DNA of 24,667 bases, from the NCBI GenBank assembly GCA_905372605.1, contig CAJPPQ010000004.1, positions 1-24,667 on the forward strand. The letters run 5' to 3'. The notes below the pieces were generated by a model. That model saw only the letters and a list, made by a program, of their open reading frames with translations. It did no database searches and had not been told where the DNA came from. Source of the DNA: Porphyromonadaceae bacterium (GTDB lineage: Bacteria > Bacteroidota > Bacteroidia > Bacteroidales > Paludibacteraceae). The position numbers and the translations under genes were made by a program. Positions 15,374-24,523 of the stretch are shown in pieces; the first letter of the stretch is position 1, and every line of letters starts with the position of its first letter.

Positions 15374-15982
15374 TTATTGGTCGTTGTTGGAGTCGTCTGA
15401 GTCGTCGGTATCGATAGGTAATACGCCCGTTATCTTATTGATTCTGTATCGGGTCATAATCTGATTCGACTCGAATCCGATACCGTTTATTATCATGGTC
15501 GATCTTGTGATACGTATAGGCGAGTCGGAATATATCCTTTGATTTGCTTCGTCCCAATTGAGTTGATTCGTCTCGAAAGTTTCGCCCGAAATATTGGTAC
15601 ACCGCACGCTATCTTTGAGTATCCATCGCCGCTCTAGATCGTAGTATATCGCCCAACGGCAGTCGACACTCGCGTCTGCTTCGTACCGCTCATTGAACCG
15701 CTCGAAATGCAAACCCTTAGGAAATAGCCAATTGCTACGCTCCGCCTTGTCGAATATCAGCATTTTGGGGGTAGTAATACGATAGCGTGTAATACCCGAG
15801 TCAGATATTACGGTGCTTATATCGATAGCCGTTAGCGAAGGTGTCATTTGCCTATCGCTGATAGTACCGTGAGCAATAGGCTTATTATGAGTACACTGCA
15901 TGCAGAATAGCAATATCGATATTGCTGTTGCAAAACGATATATTTTTTGTGTTGCAGTACAAGAGATTTCTTTTATCGACAT
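15374..15982 (-). CDS. lptC: LPS export ABC transporter periplasmic protein LptC
   Basis: The chosen start MSIKEIS gives 202 residues with a hydrophobic leader (about 17-29) ending FCMQC, which could serve as a lipobox (Cys30). The upstream in-frame extension (to 16180) is highly charged, overlaps the MIP18 gene and is rejected. The body (about 45-190) is a run of beta strands with an LptC look: GITRYRITTPKMLIFDKAERSNWLFPKGLHFERF is split across strands, and ENQLNWDEA-type and SDSPIRI-type repeats occur later. LptC bridges the LptBFG extractor and LptA across the periplasm. No lpt partner gene is nearby. It lies 44 bases after the MIP18 gene, likely one unit. Confidence 0.8.
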   Translation of the reverse strand: MSIKEISCTATQKIYRFATAISILLFCMQCTHNKPIAHGTISDRQMTPSLTAIDISTVISDSGITRYRITTPKMLIFDKAERSNWLFPKGLHFERFNERYEADASVDCRWAIYYDLERRWILKDSVRCTNISGETFETNQLNWDEANQRIYSDSPIRITRSTMIINGIGFESNQIMTRYRINKITGVLPIDTDDSDDSNNDQ

Positions 15983-16026
15983 TACGTAGTGAGTATGAAA
16001 TTGTTTCGTGATATGATAGCAAACAA

Positions 16027-16350
16027 TTATAGCAGACCAAGTTCGAGCTTTGCCTCTTCGCTCATCATATCTTTGTTCCATTCGGGGTCGAATACGAGTT
16101 TTATTTCTACCGATTTTACACCGTCGAGAGCCGATATTTTCTGTTGTACATCTTCGAGTATGAAGTCTGCCATCGGGCAATTTGGTGCAGTCAACGTCAT
16201 AGTGATTACTATATTTCCGTCTGTTCCGCAGTCAACATCGTAGATTAGTCCTAAATTGTAGACATCGACAGGTATTTCGGGGTCGTAGACGGTTTTTAGT
16301 ACGGTTACTATTCTCTCTTCGAGAGCCAACATATTATTATTATTATCCAT
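16027..16350 (-). CDS. MIP18/DUF59 family Fe-S assembly factor, SufT-like
   Basis: The chosen start gives 107 residues. It has the family blocks VLKTVYDPEIPVDVYNLGLIYDV (split by a turn) and MTLTAPNCPMADFI, whose cysteine in N-C-P is the conserved reactive one. MIP18/SufT proteins help mature iron-sulfur proteins; similar small proteins also occur in phenylacetate degradation (PaaD), but no paa gene is nearby. The N-terminus MDNNNNML is encoded by an ATT-type triplet repeat next to the start codon. An in-frame ATG 14 codons upstream (16392) overlaps the promoter -7 element, so the shorter form is preferred. It is the first gene of a probable pair with lptC. Confidence 0.88.
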   Translation of the reverse strand: MDNNNNMLALEERIVTVLKTVYDPEIPVDVYNLGLIYDVDCGTDGNIVITMTLTAPNCPMADFILEDVQQKISALDGVKSVEIKLVFDPEWNKDMMSEEAKLELGLL

Positions 16351-16389
16351 TGTGTTTTTTGAGTTGATATTTGAATTATTTCTACGCTG

Positions 16390-16422
16390 CAAAATTAATC
16401 AAATATTTAACGTAATAACAAA
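16390..16422 (-). promoter_or_regulatory. Candidate promoter of the MIP18-lptC unit
   Basis: On the minus strand TTTG (16422-16419), 21 bases, then TAATTTTG (16397-16390), an exact -7 match, 39 bases before the chosen ATG at 16350. Confidence 0.65.
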
Positions 16423-16511
16423 TTTAAAACGGCAAGAATTTAGTTAATCGTGCTTTTTGTCGATTTTTAATGAATTGGAATGTTAAAAATAGGCGATACT
16501 TATTTTCTATG

Positions 16512-16543
16512 TTTGGAAAACAGATAAAAAATAGTCATATTTG
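16512..16543 (+). promoter_or_regulatory. Candidate promoter of the giant surface protein
   Basis: TTTG (16512-16515), 20 bases, then CATATTTG (16536-16543), one mismatch to TAnnTTTG, 75 bases before the ATG. The leader is AT-rich with no further structure seen. Confidence 0.5.
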
Positions 16544-16618
16544 TCATCCCAAAAATAAGAGAATTGGACTTAATAATTATTGATTATATAATTTTTTTAC
16601 TAACTAAATTTTTATGGT

Positions 16619-19600
16619 ATGAAAAGGCTTACTTTTTTACTGTTTCTTGTGCTTTGTGCGGTTATCGGGCTGCAGGCACAGAATTTGACGTTACCTTACA
16701 TCCAAGACTTTTCGGCTCTTTCGGCGGGCAATATGCTTTCCGAAACGGGGAGTCCTACCGCTATGGTGTCAGGAACACTGCCCGGTATAACTTCTGCCCA
16801 TAGAGCATATCAGGCAGGGGGAGCAATTCGTCTTGGCGATGTGGCAGAGATGGGTAGCTTTACTACAGACCCGATAAATGCCGTCGGGGTTCGGTTTGTG
16901 GAGGTGCAGTTCGACGCTGCGGCTTGGATAGCCACGACACCTTCACCAGCCAAATTAACCTTAACCTATGGCAGTCAGAGTCGTACTATCGACTTGCCCG
17001 CTATCGGACATGGCTGGCCTATCACAGCAGACGATATGCTGAGGTACGATATTTTTTTCATTGCTCAGACGGTACCTACGCCGTTAGTTGTATCTACTAC
17101 TGCCGATAGCAATGTCGAACCTCGTGTATTTATAGACAATATCAAGATTGTGGGTAATGACGGCGTACCATTGTCGGAGGGGTTCGAAAGAGACGTTTTT
17201 CCTCCTAACGGGTGGACGGTGAAACATATCCGTGGTACCTCAGATTGGAAAAGAGTTACCAATGACGATTATTCTACGATGGGTAGAGCAAGTGCACTTG
17301 TGCAATGGGCAAACTCAGGACACGAAAACTGGCTTATCACTCCCAAAATGTATCCTATTGCAGGCGATAGCCTTACCTTTTCGGTGAAATCCGACTATGT
17401 ATACCCAAATAGTCATACTTATTTGAAGATAAAAGTTTCTACTGCTACCAACGATACAGCCGACTTCCACGACACACCTCTTACACTGAGTGGAATGACT
17501 ACAATCACCCCGGATACCTTCACTACGAATTGGGTACGACACAGGGTAGATTTGTCGCCTTATGCAGACAATGAGATATATGTGGCATTTCAGGTGGTAG
17601 ATACAAACGGTTTGAGCGTACTATTAGACGATATACGAGGCGCTAATGTATGTGTGAGCAATTGTGCCATTCCTGATAGTATCAATGCTAACAATATTAC
17701 TATCAACTCTGCCGATATATCATGGACAGAGATGGGAAGTGCTACCTCTTGGGTAGTAGAATATTCGACTTCTCCTACTTTCGAAGGAGCTGTGCAGCAG
17801 ACCGTAACGGGCAACCGCTCGTTGAGTCTGTCAGGGCTTATGTGGGGGACGAAGTATTATATTAGGATAAAAGCCGATTGCAGCGGAGGAGAATACAGTC
17901 AGTGGGCAAACTATTGGTTTAGAACTCTCTGCAGCGAAGTCTCTACTCCCCAATGGGTAGAAACATTCTCAGACCCCGACTCCGACGACTCCGATAATCC
18001 TATTTGCTGGACAAGAGTTACTACCTGTTCTTCGGGAGAAGACCGATACCCGCAAGTTTCCAATTTCGGCTACGAGGGTAAAGGCTTACATTTTTATACG
18101 GAAAGTAGTAGTAGTTGTCCGGTACTTATAGCTGCAAGTCCGAAATTTTCGTACTCTCTGGCCGGTAAGGAATTGGGATTCTATCTCAGAAACTACTATC
18201 CCTCTCAACCCTCTACTTTCGAGGTGGGAGTAATGTCGGATGTAACTGATTCATCGACATTTGTAACTATCGGTAGTATGGCTTCTACTAAAAATATATG
18301 GACTTACTATTCGTTGCGTATTCCCAATACAGTGCCGGCTACCCATAAGTATTTGGCTATGCGTGCGAGAGCAAATGGAGGAACCTATTTATCATATTAT
18401 GTCGATAATTTCGGAGTATATCCATATACTTGCCTGCAGCCTGTCGGTACAGTGGTAAAAAATATAAAAGCTACCGAAGCCCAAATATCTTTCTCTACCA
18501 CCGAGCCACAGACTTCGTGGCAGTATGCGATTACAAGCAATACTACTATCGTCGACCCGTCGACACTGACTCCGACAACTATCACCGATAGTACGCATCT
18601 CATTACAGGGCTTACAGCCAACACCACTTACAGAGTATGGCTGCGCACGGTATGTTCGCCCGGAGTATTCGGCAGATGGACAGATGCAGTGGTATTTAAG
18701 ACCGATTGCAACCCTTTGACGGGAGCGGTGAATATTCTGGAAAACTTCGAATCTATCGAAGAAGGTATGTTGCCCGAGTGTTGGGGTAAATTATCGACAC
18801 AAGAAAGCTATCCGGGAGTAGTCGAACGCGATACGGTAAACGGAGTATCGACTAAGGCAATAAGATTCTATTATTCAACTCCTCAATATTTGGTACTACC
18901 CACTTTCGGTGTACCACTCAATACTTTACAGCTCGATTTCTTGCTTGCTAAAGAAAAGAAAGAGTCCGGTATTTTCCAAGTGGGCTATATGACCGATAAA
19001 GACGATAAAAGTACATTTGTGCCTGTTGTTTCGTTCAATGATGTTAACTACAAAAAAATGTTACCCAAACGAGTAATATTCAACGATGTAGTAGACAATG
19101 GCAACAACCGCTATATTGCATTCAGATACGGTAAAGTCGATAACGAAGAGTTTAATTCGTATGCTTCTTATTGGTTAGACTCGGTATCGGTGAAACTCGC
19201 TCCTGCGTGTCTGCCTCCGGGTCAACTCAAAGTAACATCGCTGATGCCCGATTCGGCTACGATAACTTATCTACCGCTACCTGGTACTACCGGACAACAA
19301 TATGCTTTGGGACTCGCTTCGGAAGACCAGCCATCGACACTACCTGCAACTGCCAGCGGCGGTACGATAAAACTTACCGGACTTACTCCGAATACAAAAT
19401 ATAAACTCTGGATGCGAAGCGAATGCGGAGCAGGTACATACGGCGACTGGTCGCTCTATCCGCTGTATTTTATTACTCCGTGTGCACGGCAGGCTTCCAT
19501 AAACGAAGATTTCAACTCATTATCCGAAGGAACCATACCAGATTGCTGGAATAGGTTATCGAAGTCTATGCAATATCCTTTTGTGGTAGAACCTGGTACT

Positions 19601-22600
19601 TACGATAGAATTGAGAGCAAAGCCATAAAGTTCTTAGGTGAAATGCCTCAGTATTTGGTATCGAACGAGCTGGATACGGCTCTCAATATGTTCCAACTGA
19701 ATTTCAACCTTACGAAAGGGCATTCAAGATGCGGTATATTCCAAGTAGGATATATGTCTGATCCACACGATAGTACTACATTCACATCCGTAGCCTCGTT
19801 CAACGACAATAGATATAATATTTCTATGCCGAAAACAGTGTATTTCAAGGGAGTAGCCGATAATGGCAATAATCGTTATATCGCTTTCAGATACGGCAAT
19901 GTAGGTACGGTATCGCAGACAGATTACTATCCTTACTATCTTGACGATGTAGTTATAGAACCTTTGGCATCGTGTCTGGCTCCTACTTCGTTGAACATAA
20001 GTCCCATAGCAGGTGCTACGACAGACTCTGCCACAGTTACATTCGCACACGAGGCTTCGGCTACGGCGTGGCAGTATGTACTGGCTATGAATACGAAAAT
20101 ATCATCTAATCCTCCCGACTCTTTGCCTAAGGTAAACGTTACTACAGACCACATTAGTCTATCGGGACTCGAAAAAGGTAAAAACTATAATATCTGGCTA
20201 AGGACTACAAGTTGTAGTAACGATACAAGCGCTTGGATACTTGGTATATTCTCTACAAAATATTGTAGAGCTACTCCTACCAATCTGGATGTAAGAGGTA
20301 TTTTCAGAGTAAAATACGGTATCGCCAAGATGGTAGATAATATTACCGATCAAGAAAACGACAATTATGGCGACTACTCGGCTATGGAGGGTAGTGTAAA
20401 TCGTGGCGATTCGGTAGATGTAAATGTTTCCGTATCGGTAAATTCTACCGAATATAAGTTATGTGTATATGTCGATTGGAACAAAGATTACGACTTCGAC
20501 GATGCAGGTGAACAAGTTTATCTGAAAGAAAAAATAACTAACGGTTCACATACTTATAGAGCTACTTTCGCAATACCTGCCTCAGTGATAAACGGTAAAT
20601 ATCGTATGAGGATAATGAGTACTTATAGCGATCCTTATCCTTGTTACTCGCAATATGGCGGTACGGTAGAAGACTACACTCTCAGTGTGGTAGACCCGCT
20701 TACTTGCCGCTACGTAAAAGATATTGCTGCAAGCAATATAAGTTCGTCGAGTGCCGATATAGCTTGGACAGCCGGTGGTACCGAAACATCGTGGGACGTA
20801 GTGGTATCGACTACTCCAATGGATACATCTAACTCGGTAAGAGTAACATCTACTGCATACAATGCTACTTCGCTGGCAGCTAATACTGATTATTATGTAG
20901 CAGTAAGGGCTGTATGCAGTGCAAGCGATAAGTCGCCGTGGATTTACGGAGAGTTCAAGACGAAGGCTACTATCGTACATCTACCTTACGACCAAGATTT
21001 CGACGGAGCAGTACCCGAGATGGTTACTTGGAGTGCCGAAGAAAATACCAATACTTGGAGTATAGGCTCTGCCGTAGGCAATGGTGGCAAATCGATGTAC
21101 ATATCGAAAGATAAAGGTGTTACGGCCGAGTATGGTAATGCCGAATCGCATTCGATGGCATACGTGACTGTCGATTTCGACAATAGCCCGAAATTCGCTA
21201 TATCGTTCGATTGGAAAGGTAAGGGAAATTTTTATGGTATTTTCCAGACAGTTTATTATCACCAGATGCAAGTATATATCGTACCCGATACGGCAAAACT
21301 ACCTACTACCTGGAATGTTACTTCGAACGATCCTTGGATAAAAACACCGGGAGCATATCGACTCGGCAATAGATTTATGCAGAAGTTAGATTGGACTACA
21401 TTCCAAGATACATTGCCGTCGTCGTTTGCCGGTACGAGAAAGAAGCTTGTATTTATGTGGATAAATACCTACCTGCAGCCGACTACTCCGACTATGTCGG
21501 TCGATAATATCTCTATCGTTGGATTCAACTGCAATCCACCTTCGAATATAGTCTTGGATACTATCACTACCGATTCGGCTCGGATACATTGGCGCAAAGG
21601 TAGCAACGAGACCTCGTGGATACTCGAGTACAGACGAGCTTCCGACGTAGCTTGGACAAGTCGGACGCTTACCGATACGGCTTATTCTTTCAGCGGTCTT
21701 ATGCCGAATACCGATTATCAGGTGAGAGTCAAAGCCGTGTGCTCGGGCGGTACTACATATAGCAGTTGGGCGAGATATATGTTCCACACCTACTGTCTGC
21801 CGCAGGCGATAGGTAATACGCAGGTTACATACAACTTCGATCAGTACATACGTACGATACCCGAATGCTGGACGAGAACTCTTCCTTATACCGACGAAAT
21901 TGGAAACACATCTCCTTATGTCAAGAGTAATACTAATGATCCCGACAATGGAATATTGGTATTTACCGGAAAGTCTAATCAGATAATATCTACAGGAGAG
22001 TATATCGAAAATATGAATAACATAGAGGTAGAATTCTCTGTCTTCAGAGAGTCGGCGTCTAAGTCGGGTCAGTTGGAACTCGGTGTTGTCTCAGACCCAC
22101 GCAATCCGAGCACATTTGTTGCCGTACACGATATTACTCCTCTTATAACTAAAGATGAACAATTCGAGAGATTGAATTTATCGCTTGCCTCTGCACCTAA
22201 CGGTAAGCACTATATTGCATTCCGTCAGACCGTGTCGAGTACCAACGATAATAGACAGTATGGTATCGACAACCTCTCTATATATAAGTCTCCAACCTGT
22301 CGGAAGCCTAATATAAATACGGTTACTATCGAACCGACCGACGATCCTACCGCTAAAACAGTCGTAGTAAACTGGTCGGCAGGTGGTCACGAATCGGCTT
22401 GGGTATTGCAGTATAGAGAAAGAGGTTCTGCTACGTGGAATACTCAAAACGTATCGGGCATGCCGACAGATACTATAAGAGGTTTATCGCCACAGACTGC
22501 TTATGAATTGAGGATAAAGTCTATATGTTCGGCTACCGACTCAAGTTTCTGGACATTGACGAAGTCGTTTGCAACACCTTGTGTGGCAAGGACATTACCG

Positions 22601-24253
22601 TTCAAAGAAGACTTCAGCGGCATCTCATACGAATTCCCACCCGACTGTTGGCAGAAGTATCATGCTAAGGCTTCCAATATATTCGGCGGAGCGAAATTCG
22701 GCGAAACCGGTGGCGGTTGGAACTATAGCGACAATATCTACGGTCTGAATACGGGCGGTAAAGCCAAGGTAAACATATATGGTACTGATGTTAGTTCGTG
22801 GTTGATAACTCCAAGGATACAACTGCCTCAAAATTCAAATCTCAAGTTCGACGTATCGCTCACAAACTACGAAAGTGTAGCCCCGGCATCGGGAACGGCG
22901 AGGTCAGACGATAAGTTTATGGTAATAATATCCGACGACGGAGGGCTTACATGGTCGCAAACAAACGCTACCGTGTGGAGCAACGACGGTACGGGCAACC
23001 ACGTAATGAACGACATTACAAACGGAGTAAATCAAATCATTATACCTCTGGAAAACTACGCCGGAAAAATAGTGAAGATAGCCTTCTATGCAGAGTCGAC
23101 GGTGGGTTCCGGATCTTCCGATGCCGATATCGATTTGCATATCGATAATATCGAGGTATACGAAGTTGTAATTAAGCCGCCTAAGGTCGAAACTCTCGAT
23201 GCCGACAATATCACGGACAATACCGCTCATCTGCATAAGATACTATCCGAAGGCGATATGGAAGTTACAAGTCACGGTTTCTTCTACCGAGCCGACAACG
23301 AGGGTGCAAGATGGCAACCTACTACAGATAGTATTATCACCGGACTTATAAGAGGTACCGTCTATAAGTTCTATGCTTATGCCGAAGCCGATAATAAGAT
23401 ATATAGGGGCGATACTATGTCGTTCACTACTACGGGAGCGGCACCGATACATCCTATCGTTACTACACAGCCGGCTACGGACGTATCTCAGAACTCGGCT
23501 ACTCTGAAAAAGAGTGTCGTAGGCGACCTGTCGGAACCGGTATTGACCGAAGGCTGGAAGTGGCATAAGGTGGGCGAATCCAATTGGTACATGTCATCCG
23601 ACGGTCTGCTCAATACCTTAGAACATAGTACGCAGTATGAGTTCTATGCTTATGCTACGACAGCTATCAACTCTGATGGTTATAAGGGAGCTACATTGCA
23701 GTTTACCACAACGTCGCATACTCCGCCGACAGTGAAGACACTTGCAGCTACGGCTATCGGTACGTATGCAGCGACACTGCGTAAGGTGGTTACTATTGGT
23801 ACCGAACCTATCTTAGAAGAGGGTTGGTATTACAAAAAATCGAGTGAAACAGACTGGCAGAAGACATCTAATGCCAATCTTACGGGACTTGGAATTAATA
23901 CCGAATACCAATTCTATGCTTATGCAGTTACCAAGTCGTATCCTATGACTAAAGGCGAGATACTGACGTTCAAAACACTAAAGACAACCGACTTAGACGA
24001 AGCATCCTATGGCGCAAATATCTACCCGAACCCCGCTCATACGGTCGTAAATGTAGATGTACCGAGCTTGTCGGGGGCTGCAGAAGTGACAGTTGTCGAT
24101 ATGATGGGTAAGACCGTAGGACGTTATGTTATAGCCGATGGCAACAATAGCATATCGATAGACGTATCGTCGTTTGCCGAAGGAGTCTATACGGTACGTA
24201 TCGTATCCGATAGTATTACCTTGGTAGAACGTCTGGTAATAAAGAAGAGATAG
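16619..24253 (+). CDS. Giant multidomain T9SS surface protein (jelly-roll/Fn3 repeats)
   Basis: This 2,544-residue protein has a signal peptide (1-21, ending LQAQ) and a C-terminal type A sorting domain (about 2456-2544: IYPNPAHTVVNV, EGVYTVRIV, LVIKKR), so it should be exported by the type IX system and anchored at the cell surface. After a beta-rich start (22-180), choice-of-anchor J/MAM-like jelly rolls alternate with Fn3-like modules. Jelly rolls are at about 183-341, 441-603, 698-866, 956-1120, 1452-1639, 1728-1895 and 1990-2184. Fn3 modules are at about 350-438, 603-697, 866-955, 1120-1217, 1365-1451, 1640-1727 and 1896-1989. A GEVED domain with a Ca-binding-like DWNKDYDFDDAGE lies at about 1218-1364. 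Three short repeats with a FYAYA core (about 2187-2455) precede the sorting domain. No protease motif was seen, so an adhesin or carbohydrate/protein-binding role is inferred. Confidence 0.9.
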   Translation: MKRLTFLLFLVLCAVIGLQAQNLTLPYIQDFSALSAGNMLSETGSPTAMVSGTLPGITSAHRAYQAGGAIRLGDVAEMGSFTTDPINAVGVRFVEVQFDAAAWIATTPSPAKLTLTYGSQSRTIDLPAIGHGWPITADDMLRYDIFFIAQTVPTPLVVSTTADSNVEPRVFIDNIKIVGNDGVPLSEGFERDVFPPNGWTVKHIRGTSDWKRVTNDDYSTMGRASALVQWANSGHENWLITPKMYPIAGDSLTFSVKSDYVYPNSHTYLKIKVSTATNDTADFHDTPLTLSGMTTITPDTFTTNWVRHRVDLSPYADNEIYVAFQVVDTNGLSVLLDDIRGANVCVSNCAIPDSINANNITINSADISWTEMGSATSWVVEYSTSPTFEGAVQQTVTGNRSLSLSGLMWGTKYYIRIKADCSGGEYSQWANYWFRTLCSEVSTPQWVETFSDPDSDDSDNPICWTRVTTCSSGEDRYPQVSNFGYEGKGLHFYTESSSSCPVLIAASPKFSYSLAGKELGFYLRNYYPSQPSTFEVGVMSDVTDSSTFVTIGSMASTKNIWTYYSLRIPNTVPATHKYLAMRARANGGTYLSYYVDNFGVYPYTCLQPVGTVVKNIKATEAQISFSTTEPQTSWQYAITSNTTIVDPSTLTPTTITDSTHLITGLTANTTYRVWLRTVCSPGVFGRWTDAVVFKTDCNPLTGAVNILENFESIEEGMLPECWGKLSTQESYPGVVERDTVNGVSTKAIRFYYSTPQYLVLPTFGVPLNTLQLDFLLAKEKKESGIFQVGYMTDKDDKSTFVPVVSFNDVNYKKMLPKRVIFNDVVDNGNNRYIAFRYGKVDNEEFNSYASYWLDSVSVKLAPACLPPGQLKVTSLMPDSATITYLPLPGTTGQQYALGLASEDQPSTLPATASGGTIKLTGLTPNTKYKLWMRSECGAGTYGDWSLYPLYFITPCARQASINEDFNSLSEGTIPDCWNRLSKSMQYPFVVEPGTYDRIESKAIKFLGEMPQYLVSNELDTALNMFQLNFNLTKGHSRCGIFQVGYMSDPHDSTTFTSVASFNDNRYNISMPKTVYFKGVADNGNNRYIAFRYGNVGTVSQTDYYPYYLDDVVIEPLASCLAPTSLNISPIAGATTDSATVTFAHEASATAWQYVLAMNTKISSNPPDSLPKVNVTTDHISLSGLEKGKNYNIWLRTTSCSNDTSAWILGIFSTKYCRATPTNLDVRGIFRVKYGIAKMVDNITDQENDNYGDYSAMEGSVNRGDSVDVNVSVSVNSTEYKLCVYVDWNKDYDFDDAGEQVYLKEKITNGSHTYRATFAIPASVINGKYRMRIMSTYSDPYPCYSQYGGTVEDYTLSVVDPLTCRYVKDIAASNISSSSADIAWTAGGTETSWDVVVSTTPMDTSNSVRVTSTAYNATSLAANTDYYVAVRAVCSASDKSPWIYGEFKTKATIVHLPYDQDFDGAVPEMVTWSAEENTNTWSIGSAVGNGGKSMYISKDKGVTAEYGNAESHSMAYVTVDFDNSPKFAISFDWKGKGNFYGIFQTVYYHQMQVYIVPDTAKLPTTWNVTSNDPWIKTPGAYRLGNRFMQKLDWTTFQDTLPSSFAGTRKKLVFMWINTYLQPTTPTMSVDNISIVGFNCNPPSNIVLDTITTDSARIHWRKGSNETSWILEYRRASDVAWTSRTLTDTAYSFSGLMPNTDYQVRVKAVCSGGTTYSSWARYMFHTYCLPQAIGNTQVTYNFDQYIRTIPECWTRTLPYTDEIGNTSPYVKSNTNDPDNGILVFTGKSNQIISTGEYIENMNNIEVEFSVFRESASKSGQLELGVVSDPRNPSTFVAVHDITPLITKDEQFERLNLSLASAPNGKHYIAFRQTVSSTNDNRQYGIDNLSIYKSPTCRKPNINTVTIEPTDDPTAKTVVVNWSAGGHESAWVLQYRERGSATWNTQNVSGMPTDTIRGLSPQTAYELRIKSICSATDSSFWTLTKSFATPCVARTLPFKEDFSGISYEFPPDCWQKYHAKASNIFGGAKFGETGGGWNYSDNIYGLNTGGKAKVNIYGTDVSSWLITPRIQLPQNSNLKFDVSLTNYESVAPASGTARSDDKFMVIISDDGGLTWSQTNATVWSNDGTGNHVMNDITNGVNQIIIPLENYAGKIVKIAFYAESTVGSGSSDADIDLHIDNIEVYEVVIKPPKVETLDADNITDNTAHLHKILSEGDMEVTSHGFFYRADNEGARWQPTTDSIITGLIRGTVYKFYAYAEADNKIYRGDTMSFTTTGAAPIHPIVTTQPATDVSQNSATLKKSVVGDLSEPVLTEGWKWHKVGESNWYMSSDGLLNTLEHSTQYEFYAYATTAINSDGYKGATLQFTTTSHTPPTVKTLAATAIGTYAATLRKVVTIGTEPILEEGWYYKKSSETDWQKTSNANLTGLGINTEYQFYAYAVTKSYPMTKGEILTFKTLKTTDLDEASYGANIYPNPAHTVVNVDVPSLSGAAEVTVVDMMGKTVGRYVIADGNNSISIDVSSFAEGVYTVRIVSDSITLVERLVIKKR
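18709..20268 (+). repeat. Tandem duplicated jelly-roll/Fn3 unit inside the giant protein
   Basis: Unit A (18709-19484) and unit B (19485-20268) follow each other directly and share blocks in the same order: LPECW/IPDCW, PQYLV, IFQVGYM, SFND, VDNGNNRYIAFRYG or ADNGNNRYIAFRYG, and an ending W-x-x-x-P/F-x-x-F-x-T-x-C. They are much more alike than any other pair of units, which points to a later duplication. Confidence 0.7.
23177..23982 (+). repeat. Three tandem stalk-like repeats before the sorting domain
   Basis: Three repeats of about 90 residues (23177-23437, 23438-23716, 23717-23982) each run from a V-x-T-L/Q-x-A-x-x-x start through an SHGFFYR / TEGWKWHK / EEGWYYKK strand to YKFYAYA / YEFYAYA / YQFYAYA and an F-T/K-T end. 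They lack the cysteines of the upstream Fn3 modules. Confidence 0.7.
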
Positions 24254-24292
24254 ATTATGCTCGATAGAGCTATAAATCTATAAATAGAAAGA

Positions 24293-24331
24293 GGGTTGTC
24301 GCTGAGAAACATATAGCGACAGCCCTTTTTT
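24293..24331 (+). terminator. Strong intrinsic terminator of the giant gene
   Basis: GGGTTGTCGCT (24293-24303) pairs with AGCGACAGCCC (24315-24325) with one G-U pair, 11 bp in all, an 11-base loop, and six T after it (24326-24331). It lies 40 bases after the stop codon. Confidence 0.88.
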
Positions 24332-24523
24332 GTTTGCTCTTGCATTTGAAAGTCTGAATGCAATGGATATAGTTGTACCCTCACGTATTATTGTGTTTTG
24401 GGGGCGGTATCGTCTTTTTTTGAGTTGGAATGCAAATATGTACAATATCTGTTATATACACAAAAACATACTTAGGCAATCTATTTTTATTGGCTATTCG
24501 GTACGGAGACCGACAGATTACAT

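Noticed and set aside
16027..16180. Longer lptC start overlapping the MIP18 gene
   Set aside because: The extra 66 residues are antisense-free but out of frame with the MIP18 gene, highly basic, and would remove the N-terminal export signal.
20582..20980. Long open frame on the strand opposite the giant gene (132 codons), with similar ones at 21386-21787 and 22904-23236
   Set aside because: These are mirror effects of the giant gene's codon use; the translations are rich in Arg, Ser, Tyr and Ile without domains or start signals.
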